Part shown: positions 29,034-42,355 of the stretch, one piece after another
Layout of the letters: each line of letters opens with the position of its first letter
How positions within the stretch are numbered: the stretch's first letter is position 1
Source of the DNA: Paramacrobiotus metropolitanus
Taxonomy: Eukaryota > Tardigrada > Eutardigrada > Parachela > Macrobiotidae
NCBI RefSeq assembly: GCF_019649055.1
Contig: NW_026570223.1
Location: 2,480,001 to 2,544,000, forward strand
Length of the DNA: 64,000 nt
Direction of reading: 5' to 3'
Translations under genes and position numbers: made by a program
The notes under the pieces: model-generated
What the model was told of the DNA's origin: nothing
Seen by the model: only the letters and a program-made list of their open reading frames with translations
The model's database searches: none

Positions 29034-30771
29034 TCAGTTTTTCCAGAATAGTACAGATGAAAATGAAGCGCCAAGCGGATAGGTATACTCCGATTTTTCT
29101 GTTAGATGTCCGGATTTTTCCAGTGTTGTTCCCAGCAACTGAACCACGTGGATGTAAGCCGCTCTATGAGTCTGTGAGACTATATCGGCGAAGTAACCGG
29201 CACAACACAGATCATGGCCAGAATAACACTTTAAAACACTGCATTCCAGCCGGTGCACTTCCCACCAGCACCAACACGAAAGCAAGTAATGCGTTCCTTC
29301 CGTCGCAATTGTCACCAGCAGAACTCGGACAGTTAATATCTCTCGAAAAGGAGACGGCCCGATACTAGAATAATTTACCGAAAATGCACTCGCAATCATC
29401 GTTATGTGGATTAGTAAAAACAGAATACGCCCATAAAGTAATATAGATTTCAATGAGTAGCACGTCCGCCGTACTGATGCCGCCAGCAGTAAACCACTTG
29501 GTTTATCCAAAACCAAATGCTGTCTATAATACTCCTTAAACTGTAAAACAAGGTACACAGCGTTTTTTGCCAGGCCGACAATTATCGACAGATTGCCTAA
29601 CGCTATCATCACGCAGAATAAAATACTCAGCGCAGAAGATAAAGCGACCACTGCGGTTAAACAGGGGTTCGTTCCGCTGGGTCCCATCTACAATCAAATA
29701 ACATGGAAAAAGAAATAAGTACTCATACTGCAACAGTATACAACGTTTCATAATGAATACGGTATTAACAGTGAATGTAAATATAGTAATCATAATGTGC
29801 TATTATAATAACAAATATAATAATATGCAATTGTTTTAACGTACTATCAACTTGTAAATACTGCAGTGACAACTTCTAAGCTGTCCCTAGTGGAGTGGGT
29901 TACACACCCGTACCACGATCGGAAGTGCTGGTGGTGTTAACGAATTACTTTAAGATCGCTTATGTAATTAACTCTTAACGAAAGCCGGCAACGGAACACA
30001 TTGTCAACGCGTACGCACACATTTTTATTCAGCTGAAAACATTGGAGAGGTCAAGGGCAAGGGCAAGAGCAAGAATGATTTTAGATCAGTTAGACATTTC
30101 CCAAACCAGTGTAGAAATTCATGATAAAAGTGAACATTCGTACAAGTACACATTCAGATGTTTTCCGCTTCAACTTCAACTAGCACCAATGAAATCCTCA
30201 TCATCACTACTGTAACACTGCCGATCTTATTTGTACGACTACAATACTGTGTACAGTATTTATTAAATGTTGTATCTATATGCAGTATTTAATAGTGAAC
30301 TAATCAATCGTAATGACTTAATGGTCAACCTAACATCATACTCATACATAAGGAATATTATATTTCCGTTATTCAAAATAAGCCCGGGCAAAAAGATAAA
30401 GTTGGAAAAGAAGTAAAGAGATAAACGGTTTAAACTTCTAGAATGACTTAATCGTACACAATTTTAGCTTGCAGCAGCAGAGCAGCTGTGATAGCTATCT
30501 GTACTCTCGCAACTAAAAATAGAGAATGTACCTCATCGAACCCCTGCCGAAATGCGGGAGCGGTAATCACTGCCGTTTTCCATACCATCGCACAAAAAAT
30601 AAACACCCGAACAAGTGTAAGAACAATTTCAAGGGTTACGAGAAGACCGATTAGCGATATTCGTGTCCATTTGTTTCTGATGCACCTTGTATGGAACCTG
30701 GCTAACGAGTTTTTGACTGTGTTGGATACGGTTAACGCCGCGAAGAATGTTGTCGTGTTAGATGAATCCAT
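29034..30771 (-). CDS. Multi-pass membrane protein, chemoreceptor-like (exons incomplete)
   Basis: Two hydrophobic minus-strand blocks appear to be exons of one gene. Exon A runs from ATG at 30771 to a donor near 30,462 and holds two membrane helices (near SLIGLLVTLEIVLTLVRVF and VQIAITAALLL). Exon B begins after a good acceptor (tgattgtag) at 29687 and runs to about 29,034 with at least four more helices, a Cys-rich turn and a hydrophilic tail. Length, helix count and lack of soluble domains suit an arthropod-type gustatory receptor or another seven-helix receptor, but the usual C-terminal signature of that family is not visible. Further exons may lie between or downstream. Identity is uncertain; only the membrane nature is firm. 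Confidence 0.4.
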
Positions 30772-31831
30772 AATTTAGAAGCAAGAAAATATAAGTGGTA
30801 AAGTATGTCATAACCGCAAAAAAAAACATTAGGTATGATAACAAAGGTTCTCGACTTCTCGGACCTACTTTTAAGAATGATACGCTAGGAGGTACGGTAC
30901 TTTCAGTGATGGCCACTTAATGTGACTATTGCTGCCCGATCAATCGATGCACTCTGGAGTCCTGCTTTCCCAGATTTGTGTGCTCGCATCAGTCGCATGG
31001 GCTGCATATCTGAATATGGTTGCGCTCATGCTGACCATTACTTAGTATGTACACGAATGTATCTGTACACTGTTGATATCCCCACACAACCGACATGCGG
31101 CCTGCAAATCCAGACGCTTATGATCGCTAATGTGGAATACGAATGCTTGGCTACAAAACTGGGAAATGTAAGGAATCCAAGCGAAATTTACTGGTCGCTG
31201 GTCAGGCGCGCTTTTTCGAATTAACAAAGCGCTCCGCAATCGGCAACAAGCCTAGCGCCGGGCAACATTACCGTTTACTTCTAGATTTGTTGCGGTTTAG
31301 AATGTATATCCTTCAAAGCCGTATAGAAATTGTATTTAGGACTTACCATTAAATTAAACTGTGTTTACTCAGGATAAACGGACAGTAGCTTTGTTGCCAA
31401 AAATTACCCAGCGTATAAATTTGAGCTGGCCTATTACGCACGTCGATCGGACACAGTGAACTCATAAGTTCCTTCGACTACAGTGTATCTGTGTCTTCTC
31501 CAACCTGTGGCAAAGCACGCGCGTCACACGATAGGTTGATGACGCTGTAAATAGAACGTTGAACAAAAAATTATACGTTAATGGGATGTCATCCAATACT
31601 TATAAGGTGCAACTCTGCCTTACCTGGTCATTATAGGATTTTCAATAAGTCCTGCTTGAGAAACAACATCACCGGAAGTATTTAAAGCGATGCGAAAGCG
31701 AGCACTATAAAGTCACTTGAGGAAGCGTACGGATATACTCGGATATTTACATCTTCACCATGTGAACTAATAAAGTGCAATCCGGCTACGTGATCGGAAC
31801 ACGGCAAGATCCCTTGGTGACCTTTATAATA
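30772..31831. other. Intergenic region
   Basis: I see no convincing gene. A plus frame at 30922-31224 lacks splice or family support and overlaps a minus frame of equal weakness. Confidence 0.5.
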
Positions 31832-32632
31832 ATGACGCCCAAGTGGGTCTGGATGGTCATTCTGCAGCTGATGGCCATGCAGTGCATGCTGTACGGCAGT
31901 AACAAAGCTGAAGCGGGCTTCACGAAATTTTATTTTGCCCAAAACAGTGCCAAACAATTCCTACCTGGTCCTGCCGGACTTCTCATGCACTCGCACTTGC
32001 CACGATGGTCCATTGTACCTAAGGTGCAAGGTAAGCGGGAAGGTAAGTTGCCTTACTTCGTATGGCTTCAAACTTTTGACCTTATTATTTATTTTTATTC
32101 TGGTTAGTTAAATTTCGGACACATGTATTTAATTTCGATTCACTTTCTTCTTTCTTTAATTTACTTTTTTCTGCAGTTAGATATGATGTACTGTTTATAC
32201 AGCTTTCGAAGTGCAGGTTGTTTCTCAAAATATACCTTTTCTTTCGCCAATGAACGCTGAATAAAAAATTCTGTATATCTATATCTACGTTCTCGTACAG
32301 TATGTATTTAATGATTAACATATTATTATGTATGAGTGAAATGATACCGTTGGTCAGTTAACTGAACAATACTGTTGTCTTAAACTCGTAAGTTTCCAAC
32401 CTTTATTGTAACAGTTTTTTGGCAAAGTTGGTTTTTCCAGTGGCAATGAGAAAATTGTTTAATTGATTGTGATTACGCAGCAGGTCAAACCTTCGCCTAC
32501 AGCCCTGTGCCGGCGGGTGCGATAATGGGAAAGTCTGGAACTGTCATCGGAAAATGCGATACACACCAAGAATGCCGGCAGCGCCTCCTCACATACTTCA
32601 ACCGGATTGTTAAAATGAAGAATAATGGATGA
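31832..32632 (+). CDS. Small secreted protein of unknown function
   Basis: Two exons, 31832-32030 and 32484-32632 (or 32481 if the first of two adjacent AGs is used), encode about 115 residues. The N-terminus MTPKWVWMVILQLMAMQCML is a typical signal peptide, followed by a probable cleavage near SNKAEAG. The mature part is short and basic with FLPGPAGLLMHSHLPRW, and one Cys pair in CDTHQEC near the C-terminus. Such size and layout suit a peptide-hormone precursor or a secreted defence peptide. There are no dibasic-bounded repeats, so it is not an obvious neuropeptide precursor. No family is recognised. The acceptor gcagcag is a NAGNAG site, predicting isoforms that differ by one codon. Confidence 0.6.
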
Positions 32633-33629
32633 TCACCTTACAACAAAATCTTGTCCTTTTTTGTGTCCTACACATCCAGAATAACCAGTTTGAATTACGC
32701 ATGATGCATGTAACTGTGCGCCGCCGATCACCATGGAACACCACTTCAAAACCTATCAGCGAAAAATATAGATATGTTCTGATTAATAAGTCTCTGTCTT
32801 CTATTTGGAAGGATTTGTGAATATCTTTAATTTTTAAATGGGAAACTAATAATTTACCTATTTGTCAGGTAAAATGTGAGGGTGTGTGCGTAAAACATAC
32901 TCGAAAGTAAACTACACTGTTACGGCACAATAACTCTACTTGTATTATCAAACGCGCTGCTGTTTATAGATATTGCTTACGGTTGAGCCCAGAAATAAAA
33001 TTGCGTTTACCAGAAATAACGTTTTGTTTGTCTGTTTTTACGCTGTCGTCGTAGTAATGAAAACTGTTAATCTTTAAAACTCATCAAAAATACACAAGAG
33101 CAAAGTAATGACTCTTCGTTTTTAGAACAGCTACCCGCCTGTATGTATTGTACATTAAATTTTTGGTTATGCTGTGATAAAACCCTGCAGTGTATTACAG
33201 TCTTTTATCGGTTTATGTTGCAAAATAACGTCTTAACATCATGTCCGCATATCACACAAGCGCTGAATCACTTGATTTTTCTTTTAATGCACGCCGAGTT
33301 TGTGAATTTCCCAGGTACGAAAAGACGGTAACAAAGGCATATGCAACATGAAATAATATTGATTCATCTTAGAAAATAACATAGCTTTTTGTGATGCTGA
33401 CATAGGGAATATACTAACCCAGTCAGATGTTTGCCGGAGCCGCAGTTTTTCGATCCTTGATGTTGCAGATGATTTATTCATTTTTGATCAAGCAACATTT
33501 TATTATCAGGTTTATGGTATACATATCTTTCAGTTTATATTAATAATAATTTAGCGGTGCGCTAATTTAGTGACAAAGGTAACAGCATAATACAACTGCT
33601 ATTAATTTTAGTAAAATACTATCGACACT
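32633..33629. other. Intergenic region
   Basis: AT-rich and without any frame that I can support on either strand. Confidence 0.5.
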
Positions 33630-36600
33630 ATGAGAAGGAATATCAGCGATGATACTCATCCATACGATGTTCCAATGCCGGTTAACTTGTACACCATCGG
33701 TGCTACAGCTGCCGAGATACCGGCAGCAACTTTTCGCAATGTGAATATTGGGAATCTTCAAACTGGAGCAAGACTCCAGGTTAATCGCCCTGTTTTCAAT
33801 CAGGAAAGGTTAGTTATAGCCTGTAGTTACGTAAGTACTTATTTGTGTTAGACTTTAAGGATTTGTATCGAGTACTTCGTAGTTCGAGCTAATTCAGTTT
33901 TCAATTTTAAACAAATATTATGCGGGTTACCGTATACCACAGAATCCCTGCCCTCTATCTTTTGTAAATAATAATAATATCTAAAATTTGTACTGAAAAA
34001 ATGTGTTATTCCGTTGATTAAATTAATCTTCCTCTCTTTGCCAGCTTTGATTCATCATACGAATTATCTGATCCCGGACTTCCGCTGAATCCGCGACAGA
34101 AGTTATACAAAAAGGGGAAATCTTGGTTCCCACCAAAGATTAAATGGGAGCAGGCATGCAGTGTCCAGTCGGCATATGCCGTGCTGGTTCGCTGGATACC
34201 TATTTTATATTGGCTTCCTAAGTATAACTGGAAAGCTAACTTGTTGGCGGATGTTACAGCAGGTGAGGTAGCATTCGAACAATTCTTTCGTTTTAAAGAA
34301 ACTGCTTAATACTCCAGCAAACTTAAATAACAGTTACATGCATACCAGTATTCTCCCGCACATTACATTTACTCGATACATAGAACAATACAATAATAAG
34401 CATACAACATACAATAAAATACGAAACGAAATATTTGTATGTATTTGCAAAATATTGTGCCAGTGTAATATTTTAGGGGTGACAGTGGCATTCCTCAACA
34501 CTCCGGAAGGTGTAGCGTATGCTCTTTTGGCTTCGGTCCCTGCCATAACTGGGCTGTATACTTCCTTTTTCCCTTTACTGATTTTTATCTTCCTCACCAC
34601 AACGAGACATTCCACCTACGGTAACCTAAACTGAAATGTCTTGCATCTATTATACAACACTAGCTCTTATATGCAGTACGTACTGTACAAAAATTGTGAA
34701 ATTTTTGTGATGATACAGGCACCAACGCTATAATAAGCGTGATGACCAGCAAGCTTGTAATGCAGCATGCTCAAGATTATTTGCTCGTCGAAGAGGTGTC
34801 CCTCGGCGAACAATACTCAAACGAAACGCTATCAGCTCTCGAGACGAGCCAAATACGGGTTGCTTCCGGTGTGGCCTTTTTAATGGGAGCGTGGCAGGTA
34901 ATACACCAGATACCGCTGTAAAAGAAGTTATTATTGTAATTTTTGATCTTTTGTAACACAAAGTATACAAGATTCTTTGTTCAAGATTCGAAATGCTTAA
35001 TACTATGGGATATGCCGACCGCACTTTACTTACTTCAAAGAATTCACAGGCAACAGAGAAACAGTGTTTTCAGGTTCAACAGATACAGTATCGACGAAAT
35101 CTTGAAAATATATTAAGCGTCTAATTAATAGCTGTTTGGGCTGTTGAATAATCGAGATGACCTTTTGCAGCAAAAGTTAATGTTTTCAGCTCATTTTTGG
35201 CATAGTTGGAGCAGGCGGACTTGTGGTTTATTTCTCCGATCAACTAGTGCAAGGGTGAGAGAGGTGCACTATGTCCTTTGTTTTTTATCCATGCGTACCA
35301 TTTTTATACCATTGCATAAAATAAATTTAGATGTTTTGTTGATTTCTAAATGTTGATAGATTTACCTGTGGAGCGGCAGTGCATGTATTCAGTAGTCAAT
35401 TGCCCACAGTGTTCGGCATCCACGGTCTACCAGGATACCAAGGCGCATTCAAGTTAATACGCGTAAGGTCACCTGTTTTCGATTATGGAATTATTATGTA
35501 TATAGAAGTACTTATCTCCGTCTAGACATACGTCGCTTTCTTCCAAGTAATCCACACTACTCACGGCACCACCCTCATCGTTTCCCTGTTATCATTAATC
35601 TTCCTGATAATCATCAAATACGCCATCAACGCCAACCAGCGCATCCGGGCGGTGATTCGTGTGCCCATCCCGGCGGAACTGCTCACCGTCCTCCTGGGCA
35701 CATCCATCTCCTACGCCATGAATCTGCATGGTCGCTACGGCGTCACCATTGTCAACCGGATGCCCGCCGGGTTTCCGGCACCCGCCCTACCCGGCATCCA
35801 CAATATCATGGGCCTAGTGGGTGACACGTTCATTATCAGCGTTATTGCGCTGTCGTTGAGTATTACGCTGGGACTGTTGTTTGCCAATAAACACGGCTAC
35901 GCCATCGATCCCAATCAGGAGTTCCGGGCGCAGGGCGTGGCCAATGTGATTTCTTCATTCTTCCAGTGTTTTCCGTCCTGTGTGTCGGTGGCATGCACGG
36001 CACTACAGGACGGAGTGGGTGGTCGCACACAGGTGGTCAGTATGGTGCACTGTACCATTATTCTGATCGTTATTGTCGCGCTGGGACGCTTTTTGGAGCC
36101 GTTGCCGCATGCGTGTCTGGGAGCGATTGTCATGATTTCCGTGGTGAAATTAATCGCGCAGATTGTCCAACTGGTTGCTCTTTTGAAGGTGTCCCTTATT
36201 GACTGGGTCGGTAACACACTTATCACTTATTTTAATAACAGTGGTAACGAAAAAGTAATAATATTTACGAAAAGGTCACGAGTATATTCTTACTAAAATT
36301 TTTTTTGACAGTCGGTGTTCGTCGCGGTATTTTTTGGAGTGGTCATTCTGGATGTTGATTATGGTTTAGCCATTGGATTGGCATGGTAATTGTATCTAAG
36401 CATGCACGAAGTTACCAAAATTCTCGCAGATGCATTTAGCTAGTACGAGTATAATGATTAGTTTTAAATTACAGTTACTGTTCGGTTTTGATATTTAACC
36501 CTCATGATAGCAGTCGGCTGACGATGCGACTGATCGCATATGTATTAGTTACAATAATTCTGATGCGTAAGCAAATAATAATTTTAATTCCATAATTCTG

Positions 36601-38063
36601 TAGGGCAATACTGACAATTATGCTAAGAATGCAAAAACCGAAAGTGGCTCCCATGGGAAGATTACCGGGAACGGACATTTATCAACGGACAGATGAATAT
36701 ATCATGGTCAGTATGCTCGTGCAAAACTCTTTCATTCCATCAATGCATATAAACTGCAGATTTATTGTACTTACAATTTTACAGGCGACAGAAGTTCCAG
36801 GCGTAAAGATAATAAAGGTCAACGCACCCATCTATTACGCCAATGCAAGTATCTAGATTGTAGTTTAAAGAGATCAAGATAATTATTGAAAAATTGAATC
36901 GTACACTGTATTTTACTTGTTAATATTTTTTTGCAGTTTAATGTGTTGATACTTTGACTGATTTGTAGGCAGCATATATTAAACTCCGTTTATACGCATT
37001 TGCCGAACTCAACAGCCTGTTGCAAAAGCCGACCATTAACAATTCTCGTCGCGGAAACCGTCTGGTCAACGCATCCACTCAAAGCGGTTTTGATCCAACG
37101 GTGGCCGAAAATTATGCTTACGCAGACCGTTTAGACAATATCTCCACGATTGACCGGCAGAAAATGGAGGCAAACCGCCGGCCAAGTTATCAGTTCCGGC
37201 GCAGCTCCATAGCGTTTCGGCAGAGCGCCGGTGCGCCGGCCGTAATCAGTCTGGAAGAATTTGATGATCTACAAAATGACAGCCGCACTGCGGATCAAGC
37301 AGCGCAAACCCGGCATCTGATTGTTGACTGCTCGAGTGTGTCGTTTTTGGATGTCACCGGAGCGGGATTTCTCAAGAAAACGCAGGCGGAATGTGCCGGG
37401 ATGGATGTGGAGGTCCTATTAGCCTGTGCATCTAGTGCGTACACGTACACATACATTGTACACTGAATTAACAATTTAAAAAATAACGTTGGAGTGAAAA
37501 TGATGTTAAAACGATAACGAAAAAAACAGTGGTAAATATCTTACAAATTGCATGGGAGATGTACATGTACAGGTATTTACATGCCTGAACAATTCCGTTG
37601 TCGTTATAAGGTCAGGTAAACACAACCCAAAACATTCCGAATACCTAACCATTATTATTTGTTCTTGTTCTAGAATCTGTTCGGGAAATGTTATATGTGT
37701 GCGGCGCCGGTGAATATATTCTGCCGCATCAGTATTTTGTTACGATTCACGACGCAGTATTGTATGCGGTCAACACGCAGAAACAGCATCCTAACACAAG
37801 AATTCTTCATAATATTAATAATGTACGTACAACATCCTACAATACTTGGCATGTTGCGCCGAAAATTTTTGTAAATTTCTGCTTTACATCTTTTTCCTTA
37901 CTTACTTTTACAGAGGGTGGTGAGATTAACTGCCGGAGTGGGCACATCTCCTCGCACAGAAGACAATAGACCGGAAGATGTTCCGGAGCGGTCGAACGAT
38001 AACGGGAATGCCATCATTTGCAGCGGTCACCGGCAGCGAGCTGCTGGCTACGAAACTATGTGA
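33630..38063 (+). CDS. SLC26/SulP family anion transporter
   Basis: Thirteen exons (33630-33808, 34045-34262, 34477-34620, 34719-34897, 35190-35254, 35360-35462, 35526-36206, 36312-36385, 36604-36706, 36785-36848, 36973-37434, 37674-37822, 37914-38063) join in phase to 856 residues. Landmarks are the SulP entry LLADVTAGVTVAFLNTPEG, a Gly-rich GTNAIISVM block, about 12-14 membrane helices, and a C-terminal STAS domain split by a disordered insert of about 100 residues, with the second part containing LIVDCSSVSFLDVTGAGF. The family exchanges chloride, bicarbonate, sulfate, oxalate or iodide at the plasma membrane. The subtype cannot be read. The C-terminus GYETM is not a standard PDZ ligand. 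The exon 10/11 border is taken as GT-AG with the acceptor ggcag at 36972. Confidence 0.95.
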
Positions 38064-38600
38064 AACTGCACGCGGTCGTCGTTTTTCGGTCTTATTGTTG
38101 GTTAAATTGAATAACAAACAGTGCAGCCAGTTTTCTTCGTTTGTTCAACCGACAGGCGACAAGTAGTTATTAGGTACTGATTTGTTTTCATTCAGCCGCG
38201 CAAGCAGAACCATATTATAACTTCGGAAAAATACAAATTTTATTCTCATTTCAGTAGCAAACAAACCAAACAGCGCGCGCTCAGTTTGAAATACCGTTCT
38301 CCAAATTGGCGAAATTGCAAAAGTGAAATCTACAAGTACACTCCAGATGCATTATCAACAACAAACGAATTCCCGAGCGGAAACAACGCGCATGACTACC
38401 AGCAAAGAATAACAAAAAGGATTTGATCGCTTTTACAACTGCACATAATGCCATCAGACCGTTGAGCATGTAATAACTAGAGATAGTGTTATACTAATTG
38501 TACGAAGTGCCCAAAGGTTAAAATAAAAATACATGTCACGCAAATATAATAGGAACAACACTACTACTTTGGAGTCAATTCGAAATACTGTATTTCCTGT

Positions 38601-41600
38601 TTACATTCTGGATTCCTCCTCGTCCGCGTCGGCTCCTTCCTCCACTTTGTCTTCACGGTGATAATGAGTCTTGGTGTAGTAAAAACACCTGTATAAGTCG
38701 CTGTTCTTGGGTAAAGCAGTGCCGTACATCTTGCAGTAATCCCGCACTAATGCTGCAAACAAAAACGGAACATGTTACAGTGCACACCGCAACCGGGCTA
38801 AATGTACGAGTACGAGGACGAGCTTAGTACATGTGATAGACAAAAAAACTAGGGAGAGAATCTGATAACCATTTGCGTGCTGTGCAACACTGTCAGCCAC
38901 CTTAGGCTGGCGGTAGCCGCGCGCCGTCACGCAGCCGTTAGCTGAACACGGTCTGCTATTTACTGTAACGCACACTCGTATTGAAATTTAAATGCGAGTT
39001 TTGTTTTGGTTTTATAACTTTGTTTATAATTGGTTCTCCGCAAAATTTCCAGTAACCAGTGACTGACATTAATTAACCAATCTCTTGATAGTAATGTTAT
39101 AAAATTACCATCTAAATATAAAGATTCATCTGGCGAGATGTACTACGATGAGAAATTGAGAATATCACCGACGTACGGCTACCTGCCAGTTTGTTTTCTG
39201 CACCTGCGATGGAGATTTCTTTCACGAGTATCAGCGTTGTTTCGGGCCTACCGTTGAGTGAGAATTGTGTGGAGGAACCTGCCAGCGACGTCCTCAGAAA
39301 AAGAGAAAACTTAAAGATTCTCGTCTGCGCGCCGAAGCAGGGCTTATTGCGACTGACAGTAAAGTAATCGCAGCGCTCGAGCAACGGGAAGCAGAAAAAC
39401 TGATGAAGAAAAATAAGCGAAAAAGAAACACTCGTAGCGGACTTAGCGATGTGACAAATACTCCGACTAAAATTGAAAAATCTTTCAGAATGGGTAAAAA
39501 GTGAGTACTCTGAAATTTCACATGTGGTTCTACAAAGTCAAAGTTTTACTGTAAGAAATAAAGCGTGCGGTATTACTGGGGTGATTATTTGTATTAAATC
39601 ATTTAAATGTGATGTATTTACCAGCACTGACAGACCTGGGTGGTTGCCCGTGTTGCACGGGCCGGGCATGGTTATCAGATTCTCTCGCTAGTTTTTTTGT
39701 CTATCATATGTACTAAGCTCGTCCTCGTATAATAATATAAATAATTATCAGATACGGGATTCCACTATTTAACACTACCAACCCAACGCGAGTTTCAATC
39801 GATTCCTGTCAACACTCTGAGTTGTTCCATCCGGTCGCAGTTCAGCAGCAGTGAACAACCTGCGTAAAATCTGTTTGAAACCGATGCGCCAATTAGCGCA
39901 GGCGTTGATGGCTTGCTGGAAAACGAAAACATCACAGGTACTAAAGACCGGCTGAACATATCAGAGAAAATTTTAAAAATGTTTTAGTGGCAATGGCAAG
40001 TAACGGTTCATGAAATCCAAAATTACCTGCAACGACGCCAGGTCAGCGCCAACAGCCGAATTACAGGTCGCGGTTGGTGGAACATGTGACAATTCGAAGA
40101 CAGAAATTCGTCCCCGATGCTTTTCAACCCTTGCTCCAGAGTTCTAAACAAGAAACAAAATACTCGTAAATCGTAAAATAACATACATTCAAACATTTAC
40201 GAACTGTACTGTCAATACGAATTTGTATTCTAGCCCGTTACTGTCGCAACATTCCACTGACCAATTCCGAGTAGTTCAGGCCCATCTTAGCCTTACGAAT
40301 TTTCCGCATCGGTCCCCCAGATCGTGATCCAGAAGAACCCCACAGGCTGTTAAATTTGCCAATCTTGGGCTGTGTATTGATCTCCGGAGAAAAACCCCGT
40401 CCATCCACCGAGAGCGGACGTTGTTGACGAGCATTTTTTACGGCCGGAAGCACCGTCTGAGCCTGCAATGCCACATGTTACGATCGCGAAAACCATTCAA
40501 AAACAGATTCAACATCATTACAAAGCATAATAAAAAATAGAAGGAAAGTTGTCAATTGAATTTATGGAAAAGTGGAAGCGTACCCGAGGTCGGTACTTGA
40601 TACTGGCTTTCAAGCACGCGCGAGGGGTGTTATTACTAACCGTCGCTGATCCCTGCACGACAACTGGACCATTGACCATACCCAACGCATTGCGAGTCTG
40701 CGTAAAATACAAAAATTCCGTAACGTATTTTTTAATATTTCCCATTAAACCAGCTGCACAATTTCAGTCTGTAGCTTACTACGCTATTAGACTTAGGAGC
40801 GTCAACCTGCACCGGCGGTTGGATCGGTGCTTCCCGTTCAGCACTCCACTGTTGTCCGATCTCGGCGTACCACTCCTCAATTTCCTCCGTGAAACGTTTC
40901 CGCAACTCTTGCCGATTTCGGACTACACAGTACATCAAATCAGAACAGGAATGTAGAACTTAAAAGTGTTTTAACAACATAATCCTAACAATTGTAAATG
41001 TTCCAAAATACCTATGTTGTTCGAATTCTGTTGTCCGTAGCCTACAGGGGGCGAATGGGACAATACACTTCCATTATTATTAATATTAGAAGTTTAATTA
41101 CCATAATTTGCCTTACAAGTTTATAACAATCAACTTCGAATTGCTCACTGTGATTTTATCACTAAAGTACTTATGCTAAAGTCAGTTACTTTGCCTAACA
41201 ACGTTCGCAACTCCAGAAAGCTTCCATAATTACGTATAATACTGCAACATTGTGCAGCAGTCGTTTCAATATAGCGCTCAGCAGTTAAACTTAAATGTTC
41301 CTTGATAGAAGATGGCTGTTCATTTACTTTGGACGGAGCAGTTCGAACATGACCTAGTAACAGGCAGTAACAACTACCTACAATTAACAGATCTCGTTCC
41401 AGACTGCCCGTCAATGCCGTAAACAATTTTGGAACAGTGCAAAGTGACAAGCAAATTAAGCAGTCATTTTAAAACCAAATAAAGAATATGACGGAATAAA
41501 ATCTGCTTCGATTTACCTTTATCCACATGCATAACGATGCAGGGAAATTCTGTACTGTTGCTCCCATACTGGCCCATACAGTAGGTGCGCTCGATGATGA

Positions 41601-41727
41601 CATCCTCAGCCTTAACCGGCTTCAGACTGGCCAGTGACACGACGGAAACTTGGCAAGGATGCAGGAACTCCGCTGGCAACTGCCAGAAGACCACGGCACT
41701 TCCCGCGAGCGCGTTATCCATATTCAT
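38601..41727 (-). CDS. Unrecognised protein, about eight exons
   Basis: Exons on the minus strand: 41727-41517, 41353-41190, about 40958-40780 (or from 40922), 40697-40641, 40462-40242, 40143-40027, 39940-39816 and 38752-38601. From exon 4 to the stop the phases close. The exon 2/3 junction does not with the strongest donor and needs a weaker one near 41,174. The protein of about 360 residues starts MNMDNALAGSAVVFW, has a Glu/Arg-rich helix (RKRFTEEIEEWYAEIGQQW), a Ser/Gly/Arg linker, a helical region with QILRRLFTAAEL, and an acidic C-terminus. The C-terminal half faintly recalls a BEN-type or other helical DNA/protein-binding fold, but I do not claim it. No signal peptide or membrane segment is seen. 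Confidence 0.65.
39271..39504 (+). CDS. Basic Lys-rich ORF inside an intron of the minus-strand gene
   Basis: The plus frame is open to TGA at 39502-39504 and encodes a basic helical segment including ALEQREAEKLMKKNKRKRN. No ATG starts it. An acceptor-like cctcag just ahead suggests a 3' exon, and a Cys-containing frame at 39,190-39,250 followed by a good donor (gtgaga) could be the exon before, but the phases do not match. It may be a nested gene or chance. Confidence 0.25.
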   Translation, partial: GGTCQRRPQKKRKLKDSRLRAEAGLIATDSKVIAALEQREAEKLMKKNKRKRNTRSGLSDVTNTPTKIEKSFRMGKK

Positions 41728-42146
41728 GGAAAGGAAATCGAAACGGTAAGAACTTGATGTATGGTAAACTCCAAGAACCCAACTTCTCACAGCCACGACC
41801 TACAAACCATACTCGTATACTCGGCAACAACGCTGAACCAGTAATGCAAGAATCTCTGCAGTAAACTTAAAAACTTGTAAGGACAGGTAGCATCAGTTCA
41901 ACTACCGAACACCAAAATCAACGGGAACAATGGACCAACTAACCGTGAGCTGAAAAAGTAAAAACCCAAAAAAGGTTGCAAGAAAAAATTCTAGCGAAGT
42001 TTAAACAGCAGTGCACTTCCGGACAATGCCACTTGATGCACATTACACGCACGAATGCACGCGCCCAGCGCAAGAGCGAAAGGCACCAAATGCACTGCTG
42101 CGCCCGTGACTGCAGTTAACGTTTAAAAAGTTAGGAAGTATCAAGC

Positions 42147-42176
42147 CAGATCTCAATACTGGAGTATTGAGATCTG
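42147..42176. repeat. Perfect 14-bp inverted repeat (30-nt palindrome)
   Basis: Arms 42147-42160 and 42163-42176 are exact reverse complements around GG. It lies between the divergent unknown gene (start 41727) and ECI2 (start 42356), in their shared upstream region. Confidence 0.9.
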
Positions 42177-42355
42177 CCCTGGAAGTATGAACTTATGGAT
42201 TTGTCTATTGGCAATCCAACTCCAAAAATTTAAAATTGTCAAATCCATATAATTTGGACATTATTTGGTATATTATTCCGTTTTCTTGACCTGTGATTTG
42301 CATTGTTCAGTGGACAACATAACCGTCAGCGTGCTTGTATCGGATTAATTCTAAA

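Noticed and set aside
36841-36972. GC-AG intron in the SLC26 gene (AAT|GCAAGT)
   Set aside because: A GT donor four bases on with the acceptor ggcag gives the same frame and normal GT-AG borders.
40549-40956. Plus ORF of 135 codons
   Set aside because: Antisense to exons 3 and 4 of the minus-strand gene, which have matching splice sites.
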